Made by a program: the position numbers and the translations under genes. Shown in pieces: positions 16,890-25,346 of a stretch of DNA of 64,000 bases. The notes below the pieces were generated by a model. The model made no database searches and was not told where the DNA came from. It saw nothing but the letters and a program-made list of their open reading frames with translations. This DNA is from Desulfovibrio sp. JC022. GTDB lineage: Bacteria; Desulfobacterota; Desulfovibrionia; Desulfovibrionales; Desulfovibrionaceae. The first letter of the stretch is position 1. Each line of letters starts with the position of its first letter. The stretch is from contig NZ_VOPZ01000001.1 of NCBI RefSeq assembly GCF_010470665.1, positions 62,001 through 126,000 on the forward strand, written 5' to 3'.

Positions 16890-19195
16890 CGCACCTCAAA
16901 CTCTACAGCATCCACCCGCCCAATCTCATCTGATACTGAAATCCTGTGTTTCCCGACACTTATTTCAGTAAACAGTTTTTCATCAAATTTGCCCTGACTT
17001 ACCAATCGTCCATCAAGGAACCAGTGCAGGGTTCCGCTGTCCGGGCCTGCTTCGGATTTTAGGGCTATCTGCTGGAATTTCAGCGGGGTGTCCTTGCGTA
17101 GCAGATAGGGGGTATTGGCTGCCGGGGAGATAATTTTGGGGGCGATGCCGGATGGAATCAGGTCGCAATCCGGGGCCAGTGGGGGCAGCTGCGGTACTTC
17201 AAGATTGTTTTCAGCCCGCCATCTTGCCAGTTTGGCCGGGATGGTGCGGATTATTTTTGTTTTGATGCCCTTGCGTCCGAGGCATTCCCCGGAAATGCGG
17301 TAACCGCTTTTTCCGTCCACGAAAATCTGGCGGCACTCTTCGCAAGGGTGCAGCCTTGTTTTGCCGGAAAGGCTACGCATGGTTGTGCGCTTGGAACAGA
17401 ACGGACCGGGAAGCTGGCGGCTGTGTGCGCAGACTTCCACTTCGCTGATGCCGGAGCCTTCCGGGGGCGCGGGTAGTTTTCCGCCCGGTGCAGCCAGACG
17501 GAGCAGGTCGAAGAGCAACGGCCCGGCATGGACAGCTCCTGAAATACCCTTGCGCGGCCTGCCGTCCGGGTTTCCTACCCAGACGCCGATGGCGTAATCT
17601 CCTGAAATCCCTACAGCCCATGCGTCACGATGCCCAAAAGATGTTCCGGTTTTCCACGCAGCTTCGGGCATGTCGCGGGTGAGCATCCATGTTTCGTTCA
17701 TTTCCGGTCTGGTTACCGAGGAAAGCATTTCAAGGACCAGCCATGCTGATTCCGGGGAAAGAATCTGCGTGCTGATATTGTTTTCCCCGGCAGTGACGCT
17801 AAATGGTTTGAATTTCCCGCCATCAGCCAGAGATGCATAAAGATTCGTCAATTCGGTCAGCTTGATTTCACAGCCGCCCAGCGCGAGGGGCAATCCGTAT
17901 TCCATAGCAGCCTTATCAAGGGTACTGATCCCGCCTTTTTTTAGCAGCTCGATGAATTCCGCCACTCCGGTTCGGGCGAGAGTGTTTACTGCCGGAATGT
18001 TTAGGGACTTGGCAAGGGCCTGCCTGACCGTGACCTGCCCGTGATACATGCGGTCGTAGTTTTGCGGGGAATATCCGGCGTAATCCACCGGGATATCATA
18101 GACAAATGAATTCGGCACCAGCTTACCCTGATCAAAAGCCAAACCATAGATAAAAGATTTGAGGGTCGATCCGGGAGAGCGCTGTTTGTCTGCCAGATTA
18201 ATTGCCCCGCCGAACCCATTTTCAAAAAAGTCCGCCGAACCGACCAATGCCCGAATTTCACGAGTGGGTATATGGATGATTATGCAGGCAGCATTGTCGA
18301 TGTCATCTCCGCGCAACCGGGCTACGTGGTTCTTGATAATTTCCTGCGCACCCTGCTGCAAAGTTGAATCAAGAGTGGTAACTGTTTCAGGAACTCGACC
18401 GCCGCGCTCTAAAACCATGCGGCAAAAATGGGGAGCTTTAAGGGGAACGGGGCGAACTGAATCCGGCAAGGGCAGCTTCAAGTTGCGTTCAATTTCATCT
18501 GGCGGGAATACTCCTTTCTTCGCCAATTGATGCATAACCCGGTTACGTCCCGCGCGAGCTTGCTGCGGATTGCGTAGCGGATCATAAAATACAGGTCCAC
18601 GCGGAATGGTGGTCAGTAAGGCAGATTCACCAAGTGAAAGAGTGTCCGGGCCATGACCGAAATAGAAATGGGAAGCCGCGCCAACTCCGACGATGTTTCC
18701 GCCGTAGGGCAGCATATTCAGATATATTTCCAGCAACTCATCATTTGAATGATGCAACTTGAGTTGCAAAGCCCGAAAAGCCTCAATGGTCTTGGCCCAT
18801 AGAGTTCTTTTTTTCGGCTCAGCCATGCGGGCAATCTGCATGGGGATAGTTGAGGCCCCGGAGACAACGTGTCCGGCTGATATATTTGCAATCGACGCGC
18901 GAAGGATTGAAACCGGATTAATTCCCGGATGATATTTAAACCATCGATCCTCCGAAGCAATCAGTGTCTTCTTCAAGACTGGGGAAATCCTAGAAAAGTC
19001 CGCATGCATGCGTCGCGCCCCATCCGGGGGCAGGAAAATACGCAAGGCCTTTCCTTCACGGTCCCTAACAACTGAGGCAACAGGAGGATGAAGCTTGTGC
19101 TCAGGAAACGGAAAAAGTAGATCGAGCGCAAAAAAAGACGCGATCAGGAAGAATACGACTCCACCAAGTATAAATAAAATTCTCTTCCTCATCAC
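16886..19195 (-). CDS. pbpC: Penicillin-binding protein 1C
   Basis: 769 aa, the usual PBP1C length. An N-terminal membrane anchor (ILFILGGVVFFLIASFFALDL) is followed by a GT51 glycosyltransferase domain (catalytic Glu in IASEDRWFKYHPGINPVSI, then SGASTIPMQIARM). The transpeptidase domain has the active Ser in GSTLKSF (SxxK), KSLN and KTGTSFG, and the last 90 residues form the BiPBP_C domain. It polymerises and crosslinks peptidoglycan on the outer face of the inner membrane. GTG 19195 or ATG 19192 could start it; neither has a clear ribosome binding site, so coupling to the upstream macroglobulin gene is likely. The pair is conserved in many Gram-negative bacteria. Confidence 0.93.
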   Translation of the reverse strand: MMRKRILFILGGVVFFLIASFFALDLLFPFPEHKLHPPVASVVRDREGKALRIFLPPDGARRMHADFSRISPVLKKTLIASEDRWFKYHPGINPVSILRASIANISAGHVVSGASTIPMQIARMAEPKKRTLWAKTIEAFRALQLKLHHSNDELLEIYLNMLPYGGNIVGVGAASHFYFGHGPDTLSLGESALLTTIPRGPVFYDPLRNPQQARAGRNRVMHQLAKKGVFPPDEIERNLKLPLPDSVRPVPLKAPHFCRMVLERGGRVPETVTTLDSTLQQGAQEIIKNHVARLRGDDIDNAACIIIHIPTREIRALVGSADFFENGFGGAINLADKQRSPGSTLKSFIYGLAFDQGKLVPNSFVYDIPVDYAGYSPQNYDRMYHGQVTVRQALAKSLNIPAVNTLARTGVAEFIELLKKGGISTLDKAAMEYGLPLALGGCEIKLTELTNLYASLADGGKFKPFSVTAGENNISTQILSPESAWLVLEMLSSVTRPEMNETWMLTRDMPEAAWKTGTSFGHRDAWAVGISGDYAIGVWVGNPDGRPRKGISGAVHAGPLLFDLLRLAAPGGKLPAPPEGSGISEVEVCAHSRQLPGPFCSKRTTMRSLSGKTRLHPCEECRQIFVDGKSGYRISGECLGRKGIKTKIIRTIPAKLARWRAENNLEVPQLPPLAPDCDLIPSGIAPKIISPAANTPYLLRKDTPLKFQQIALKSEAGPDSGTLHWFLDGRLVSQGKFDEKLFTEISVGKHRISVSDEIGRVDAVEFEVR

Positions 19196-19241
19196 GATAT
19201 GAACTTAACCAACGGTACTATTAAAAGTTTCTGAAGGGGAT

Positions 19242-19300
19242 GGGGTCTGGGGAAGGGGAAACTCTTGCAAGAGTTTCCCCTTCCCCAGCCGCCGGAGGCA
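19242..19300. repeat. Hairpin repeat copy A (42 bp perfect palindrome plus GCCGCCGGAGGC tail)
   Basis: A perfect 42 bp inverted repeat at 19247-19288 (arms start CTGGGGAAGGGG and meet at TTGCAA) followed by GCCGCCGGAGGC. The same tail and flanking GTC(C)(A/T)G(A/G)G motif occur in two other intergenic hairpins of this window (48024-48072 and 48956-49032). It lies between the macroglobulin and pbpC genes and would form a very stable hairpin in their mRNA. Confidence 0.8.
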
Positions 19301-19302
19301 AA

Positions 19303-22300
19303 TTATTTGATAATCATCTTACCAAGTTCGGTAGCTGCGGACTTTTCAGGATCATACATCCCTTCCACCTGTACCGGGGGAACTTTAAATTCCCCACGGG
19401 TCACAGCCCGGAGCAGGGTTACGTTCTCGACCTTGCCCTTTGCGGGAATGGAAGAGAATACCAATATACGGTCATCGCGAATATCTACGTGGTCCGGGCG
19501 AACATTGCCTTTGTCGATCCACGGTAAATCTTCGCGGGTGGCAAGCTTGGTGTTCTCGGGCTCCAGACCGGACGGTAGCAGACAACTGATCACAGCATTG
19601 GAGACAGGTTTGGCTGTGGAGCTGACCACAGTGCGCATGGCAACAAGCTGGCCCTGCTTAATGGAATTTATGTCCAGTGGTTCACCGTCACGAGTCAGGA
19701 ACTTGCGCTTGATCTCAAGCCCGTTTGAATAAGGCTTCCAACTTTCGATGGTCGGTACTGCGCGGCTGTTGACAGCCCAGACAAATGTTCCTTCTTCGGG
19801 CGTGGAATCAAGCTCAATGGAAAGATCCGCATTGTCTTTGACTGTCACCTGTGCGGTTCCGTTGATTTCGAAAGAAGCAAGTTCTTTACCACCACTCATG
19901 ATCTTCCCTGCCGGATGCGGCGCGGACTTGGTCTGCCCGAAGAAAGTGCCCAGCGCAAGGAACCCAAGAGCGTTGTCCTGAGTAACGTTGCGCCCATCGT
20001 CAGCCATGAGATTGTAAAGCTTGCTCGCAAGCTGCGGGATGGCTCCGTCTTTGCGGTCAGCTTCCATGCGTACTAAAAGTTCAAGTGCTAGATCACGCAC
20101 TTCGGAACTGAACAGCTGATCTTTGTCCTTGCCTTTTACTGCGGCTGGTTTGGATGAGATTAGTTCCCGATAAGCTGCCATGTCACCGGAAGCGGCAAAG
20201 GCTCCGGCAAGCAGCGTCAGGGATAGCTTATCCATGTCCGCTGCTTTTTGTTCACGCAGGTAGTTCATGGGGCCGTGCATGACCTTGCCGGAACGGGCCA
20301 GCACATATTGGGCGTAGCAGGGCAGACGGTAGGAATAGCCATCGCGGATGGTGTCAGCGTAGTTGTTGGCAACAAAACGCTTGGCCCGGTCCAGGAGCAT
20401 ACTGTCAACCTGATAACCGGAAATGGCGGCCTGTTGCAGAAAATGCAGCACGTAGACGGATACCCACGGCTCGGAACGATGTCCGCCGGGCCACATGGAA
20501 AAACCGCCGTCGGAGGTCTGCATCATGGACAGTCTGCTCAGTCCGGACTGAACCATATACTGCGGGGATTCTTTATCAAAGGACTGCGGTGAAAGCTCGC
20601 GGGCCAGTTCCGGGAACTTCAGCAGCGGGAATGCTTGAGAGACAGTCTGCTCCGCGCATCCGTAAGGATAATGAAGCAGATAATCGAGCTTCCCGGCAAG
20701 GCGAAGCATGGGCTGGTTACCGATAAGCAGGGTCCGCTCGGCAGTACCTACCCGCATACCTTCAAGGTTTGCCGGAAGTTTGGTTGATTTATCTTTTATG
20801 AAACCGGACTGAGATGAACGCTGCACAGGCAGAGCCGCGCGGATGTTCAAATCAATGCTGGTTTCGGCTATTTCACTATTGCCCTCAGCTGAGAATTTGA
20901 AGGCTGCCGGACCGAGGTTCGCCCCGGTTTGGGTTTTGAAGAAAGCGGTCTTCTGCCTGGATTGCGGAACTATGAACCCTTCAAGTCCCATTTCAGTTTT
21001 CATGGCACCGCTGGTTTTGACTGCAATGTTGAAATTGCCGTCTTCCGGGGTGTCGTTGCGTACGTTGACCGGGATATCGAATATTTCATCCGGTGCCAGA
21101 AAGCGGGGCAGGGTCGGGGTGACCATGAGCGGTGAACGCACGGTCATGATTTTCGAGGCCGAGCCGAATTTCCTGCCGTCACTGACAACAGCCATGATGC
21201 GCAAAGCACCACTGAATTCGGGAATCTCGGCATTGAAGATGGCCTTACCATGCTTGTCCGCAGTGATAATCCCGGACCAGAAGGTGACCGGTTTGACCCT
21301 GCGGATGGCGGAACTGCCAGCGAACTGCTTCATCATAGCCAGTTCCATGCCGCCGCCAGCAACAGCCTTATTAATAGGTCCGGCATCGGGCATGAGCAGA
21401 CCGAAGGTATCGGACCAGCGCACACCAAGCGCACGCTTGGCGTAGAAGTAGTCAAAGGGACTGGGTGTTTTCTGCCCGGATAAGCGCAGGATGCCTTCAT
21501 CTACTGCGGCAATGGTAAGTTTGGCACCGGGTTTGGTTTGGACCTGCAAGGCCACGGTCCGTTCTGGACGGGTGGTCTTGGGGCAGGTTATATCGATACC
21601 GAGTCTGTTGCTTTCGCGATCCACAAACAGAGGCACCGCGCCCACTGCCCGCGCACTGGAACCTGCTTCAAGTTTGTTCACTGAGCGGATCAGGGTGGCG
21701 GTCACGTATGCATTGGGGCTGATTCCTTTTTGTACCGGAACCTTGATGGTGGCGGTGTTACCTTTTACCTCAAGGGTTTTGGTCCAGCGAATGGAATTGT
21801 CTTCAATGGCGACCAGCATACGTCCGGCAAAGGGAGTGCGGATCTGGTACTGGGCCATTTCTCCGGGTTTGTAATCGCCTTTGCGGGTGGGGACGATCTC
21901 AAGGCGGGCCGGATTTTCCAAAGCCCACGGGGAATAACCCCAGCCGCCGCAGAAAAAGTCAGCCTGAGCAGAAACACCGGACTGGGGGGCACTGAGAATT
22001 ACCCGGTAGCTGCCGAATTCCGGCGGGCTGAGCCTGAATGACCCAGTAGCTTCTTTAGCTGATATCTCGCGGGTCTCCAGCAATTGCGGATCGCGCTCGG
22101 TTACATATTTATAAGAACCGGACGGGGTGGCCCGGACAATGGTCTGCCAGCGGTCGCGGTAAAGCTTCATGAGCAGCTTTCCGGCCTTGGTCTTATCGCC
22201 TTGCGGGGTCAGGGTCACGTAGTCGAGCTTGACAGATTCGCCTTGCTCGTAGCCCTGCTTGGTCAGTTTTTTAAGGCCGGGGTAAAACTTTGAAATGAGT

Positions 22301-24702
22301 ACCGGATCGGTCTTTGTTGCAGTAACTCCGCGTCCTCCGGTTTCGCTGACCCGTGCGGTCATGCGCGCTTGAATGGCGGAGTCTGATTTGAGGCTTGCCG
22401 GGATAGAAGCAGAGAAAGCAAATTTCCCTGATTGGTCCAGCTTGGCTTCAGTCTTCAAAATCTCACGAGGTTTGAAGGAACTTTCATCTGTGTTAAAGCG
22501 ATAAGCTTCATATCCTTCAGGATTAAACTGAGCAGGCTCAAGCATCACCCGTGCATTTACCGGAAGGTCTTCAGCCGGGGGACCGAACAGATAGCGGCCT
22601 TCCACTTCGAAATTGAGATTCTGCCCTGCGGAAGCTGGTTTTGCGGTGATGATTTCCGCGCTGATGCGGTCAGGCATGAAATCTTCCACGGAATAGCGGA
22701 AGTTACCGATGCGTTCATTACCTGCCAGCATTTTGATGTTGAATTGTCCGGTTGGCGAGTAATCGGGGATGGCCCGTTTAAATTCGATCATGCCCTGATT
22801 GTCGGTATGTACTGTGCGGCGGAAAAGTTCCCGTCCACGCTGGTCGGAATAGATCAGGACCACGGGCATTTTCTTGGGCGGCTTAAGCTTGCGGTCGCGG
22901 ACCACAGCTACGCCTTTCACGGTTTCGCCGGGACGGTAGAGATTACGCTCCCCGTAGGTGAAAGCGGTTAAGCCTTTGGGAGAGATCCGCTGCCCGGCAA
23001 TATCCAGTCCGGCCCGGTCTGTGGCAAAACGGTCCATTAGCATGAAGGTCATGTCGTTTTTGCGGGTGACTACTGCCATGTACGGGCGGCCGAGGTCCTT
23101 GGACATATCTTTTTTCTTGATGACCAGCATGCCCCGTGAATTGGTGGTTCCGGAAGCTATAATCTGATTGCGGTTGCTTATCAGCTGTACTTTTGCGTCA
23201 ACCATTGGTTTGAGATTGGAAAGTGAGGAAATCCAGAACAGGGTTTCTTTGTCGCCTTGTTTGGCAACCACACCGAGGTCGGTAACCATGACCCAGCGTT
23301 GCACGCCGCGCCCTTTGCCCGGAACAGTGGCCGCAATGCGATAAAGACCTTTGCCACCCTCGGCAATAAAACTTTTTACTGAGAGGGGGGTGGTTTTGAG
23401 TACGTTCTTTTTGCCGGAAGTTTTAACCTTGCCGGAGAAAATGCGGTTGCCCAGTGCTGCGGAGATTCCGCCGCCGTAGGTGTTGGGGTCAAAGGCCATG
23501 TATCCGTAATGGGTAAAGAGCGAGAAAAGATTGTTAGGAAAGACCCGGTCCACGGTTACGTTTATTTCACGGGTGTTTACGGTTTTAATACCAAGGGTTT
23601 TGTAGCCGGATTCTGAGAGAAACATACCGGCGGAGGAAAAATCCGCAGTGGGTTCGATATTCGGGATGGTTATGTTTTCGGTGATTGTTTTTTCAAGCAG
23701 GGCTCCGTCTGCTGCGACCAGTCCTTTTTTCAGGGTGATGGAATATTTTTTGCCCGGTTTAAAGGGGCCGGAAAGGATCAGCTTTTTGCCTGATGCGGCA
23801 GCGGAAATGTTGATAGCGGGCTTGATGTTCAGCATTTCAAGTCCCTGCGCCGGGATTACCGGACTGGAAAAGCCCAGTTCAACCCTTGCTCCGGAAAGGG
23901 AACTTGCAGCCTTGTACCCAGAATAGCCCAGCACCGGATCGAAAACCACTTCGATTTTCTTTTCATAATCCTTGCCCAGCACCATGGCTCCGCGTCCGTC
24001 GGGCAGGTCTTTGTTTATTTTTAATACGTATGTTTTCGGATCGATCTCTTTTTCTACGGGCGCACTGACAAAACGCTGGTAGTAATCATCATAATTGGTG
24101 GTGATGCTTAAGGGAATCTGTTTGCCGTCCGGTCCGCTCAGGGAGAGATTTTTGAGGGTATTTTCCGGGGTTACGTAATTGCTGAAATTAATATGCCCTT
24201 CAATGCGTACCTTGCGTCCTTGGCCTGCCACAGGTTCGGTACGCAAACCGATCTCCTTGACCCCGAAACTTCCGGTCTGCACAGAGAAGGTCTTTTCCCC
24301 ACTGAGAATCTGACCTTTGAGCAGGAAATTTTCCGGCTTAAGTTCAATGGTAAAACGGGTATCGCCCTTGAATGCAGGATCGGCAGTAAAGCGCAGGGCA
24401 TAGGGGTTGATCCAGCGCCATTCCCCTTTTACTTCCGGGGTGATTGTGGCCGGTACTTTCTTCAGGGCAAAAGATGGGGTTTCCGGGCCGATGGGCATGT
24501 CAAAGGCCAACAGCAACTGCGAATACCCCTGACTGTCGAGGCTGACGTCAGTGACCTTAACTCCTTCTCCCGCATTCATTCTTGCGGAAACGGATTCGTG
24601 TTTTGTTTTAAGTAAACCTGCCGCCTGAATGATGCAGATCATGAGCAGCAGGGCGATGATGATATTTTTTTTGTCTTTGAACGGGGTAGGTCCTCTATCC
24701 AT
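19303..24702 (-). CDS. Bacterial alpha-2-macroglobulin (thioester type)
   Basis: 1799 aa. An N-terminal hydrophobic segment (IIIALLLMICIIQAAGLL) anchors it to the inner membrane; there is no lipobox Cys, unlike E. coli YfhM. Several macroglobulin beta-sandwich domains follow (for example GLTAFTYGERNLYRPGETVK near the MG2/MG3 boundary). The thioester motif is GCAEQ with Cys1349, followed by an alpha/alpha toroid region (SRLSMMQTSDGGFSMWPGG). Such proteins trap attacking proteases through the reactive thioester and protect the periplasm. Partner is the neighbouring PBP1C, thought to repair the wall breached in the same attack. GAGG lies just before the ATG. Confidence 0.93.
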   Translation of the reverse strand: MDRGPTPFKDKKNIIIALLLMICIIQAAGLLKTKHESVSARMNAGEGVKVTDVSLDSQGYSQLLLAFDMPIGPETPSFALKKVPATITPEVKGEWRWINPYALRFTADPAFKGDTRFTIELKPENFLLKGQILSGEKTFSVQTGSFGVKEIGLRTEPVAGQGRKVRIEGHINFSNYVTPENTLKNLSLSGPDGKQIPLSITTNYDDYYQRFVSAPVEKEIDPKTYVLKINKDLPDGRGAMVLGKDYEKKIEVVFDPVLGYSGYKAASSLSGARVELGFSSPVIPAQGLEMLNIKPAINISAAASGKKLILSGPFKPGKKYSITLKKGLVAADGALLEKTITENITIPNIEPTADFSSAGMFLSESGYKTLGIKTVNTREINVTVDRVFPNNLFSLFTHYGYMAFDPNTYGGGISAALGNRIFSGKVKTSGKKNVLKTTPLSVKSFIAEGGKGLYRIAATVPGKGRGVQRWVMVTDLGVVAKQGDKETLFWISSLSNLKPMVDAKVQLISNRNQIIASGTTNSRGMLVIKKKDMSKDLGRPYMAVVTRKNDMTFMLMDRFATDRAGLDIAGQRISPKGLTAFTYGERNLYRPGETVKGVAVVRDRKLKPPKKMPVVLIYSDQRGRELFRRTVHTDNQGMIEFKRAIPDYSPTGQFNIKMLAGNERIGNFRYSVEDFMPDRISAEIITAKPASAGQNLNFEVEGRYLFGPPAEDLPVNARVMLEPAQFNPEGYEAYRFNTDESSFKPREILKTEAKLDQSGKFAFSASIPASLKSDSAIQARMTARVSETGGRGVTATKTDPVLISKFYPGLKKLTKQGYEQGESVKLDYVTLTPQGDKTKAGKLLMKLYRDRWQTIVRATPSGSYKYVTERDPQLLETREISAKEATGSFRLSPPEFGSYRVILSAPQSGVSAQADFFCGGWGYSPWALENPARLEIVPTRKGDYKPGEMAQYQIRTPFAGRMLVAIEDNSIRWTKTLEVKGNTATIKVPVQKGISPNAYVTATLIRSVNKLEAGSSARAVGAVPLFVDRESNRLGIDITCPKTTRPERTVALQVQTKPGAKLTIAAVDEGILRLSGQKTPSPFDYFYAKRALGVRWSDTFGLLMPDAGPINKAVAGGGMELAMMKQFAGSSAIRRVKPVTFWSGIITADKHGKAIFNAEIPEFSGALRIMAVVSDGRKFGSASKIMTVRSPLMVTPTLPRFLAPDEIFDIPVNVRNDTPEDGNFNIAVKTSGAMKTEMGLEGFIVPQSRQKTAFFKTQTGANLGPAAFKFSAEGNSEIAETSIDLNIRAALPVQRSSQSGFIKDKSTKLPANLEGMRVGTAERTLLIGNQPMLRLAGKLDYLLHYPYGCAEQTVSQAFPLLKFPELARELSPQSFDKESPQYMVQSGLSRLSMMQTSDGGFSMWPGGHRSEPWVSVYVLHFLQQAAISGYQVDSMLLDRAKRFVANNYADTIRDGYSYRLPCYAQYVLARSGKVMHGPMNYLREQKAADMDKLSLTLLAGAFAASGDMAAYRELISSKPAAVKGKDKDQLFSSEVRDLALELLVRMEADRKDGAIPQLASKLYNLMADDGRNVTQDNALGFLALGTFFGQTKSAPHPAGKIMSGGKELASFEINGTAQVTVKDNADLSIELDSTPEEGTFVWAVNSRAVPTIESWKPYSNGLEIKRKFLTRDGEPLDINSIKQGQLVAMRTVVSSTAKPVSNAVISCLLPSGLEPENTKLATREDLPWIDKGNVRPDHVDIRDDRILVFSSIPAKGKVENVTLLRAVTRGEFKVPPVQVEGMYDPEKSAATELGKMIIK

Positions 24703-24930
24703 TTTGGAATCCTCGTCTTTATGTGAAATTTATTTAATTACGTTTGATTACCACGCAGATAATGCCATTTTTTTTGCGCGCAGTCATCGTGCAGAGTATG
24801 GTCTTTTTTTATAATAACATGCTTTTTATGGAATTGTCTGTTCGGCAGGTGTTGTTTGCAAGATGTCGTTAACCATGTATGGTTATATGGAGAATTGAAG
24901 GTGTAATTTTAAGTTGTTTTGGAGATAGTT

Positions 24931-25338
24931 TTGGAAAATCATAATATTGCGATAATCGGGCTGGGGAGAGTGGGGACTGCTTTTCTTAAAAAAACTCTAT
25001 CCAGTGATTGTGTGATGAATTTAAGAGCGGTCTGTGAAATGTGTGATACTCCGGGACGTAAGCTTGCCGAGGAAAAGTCCGTTCCTGTCATGGAGTTGAA
25101 CGAGATAATTGCGCTTGGTATAGAAATAGAAGTTATTTTCGATCTTACCGGTGATGCAAATGTCTCCCGTATTTTGCATGAAAAATTGCGTCAGAGTGGG
25201 AACAGTTACACAGACGTAGCCCCTGTACGGGTAGCAAGGCTTGTCTGGGCAATGATTGCAGGTGATGAATATCTTCCTGATCTGGGCAAGAGCAAAAACC
25301 AGATTTATGCTGATATGCTTCTGGAAGGGCTGAATTAG
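24931..25338 (+). CDS. Stand-alone NAD(P)-binding Rossmann-fold protein
   Basis: 135 aa from TTG 24931 with GGAG six bases upstream; an earlier TTG (24919) is in frame but has no site. It starts with a Rossmann motif (IAIIGLGRVGTAFL) like the nucleotide-binding half of homoserine dehydrogenase or dihydrodipicolinate reductase, and contains VIFDLTGDANVSRILHEKL as in GFO/IDH-type folds, but stops before any catalytic domain. It may be a redox or nucleotide sensor, or a truncated dehydrogenase; the intact reading frame and own start argue against decay. Convergent with the histidine kinase, 8 bp between stops. Confidence 0.65.
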   Translation: MENHNIAIIGLGRVGTAFLKKTLSSDCVMNLRAVCEMCDTPGRKLAEEKSVPVMELNEIIALGIEIEVIFDLTGDANVSRILHEKLRQSGNSYTDVAPVRVARLVWAMIAGDEYLPDLGKSKNQIYADMLLEGLN

Positions 25339-25346
25339 ATCAACCC

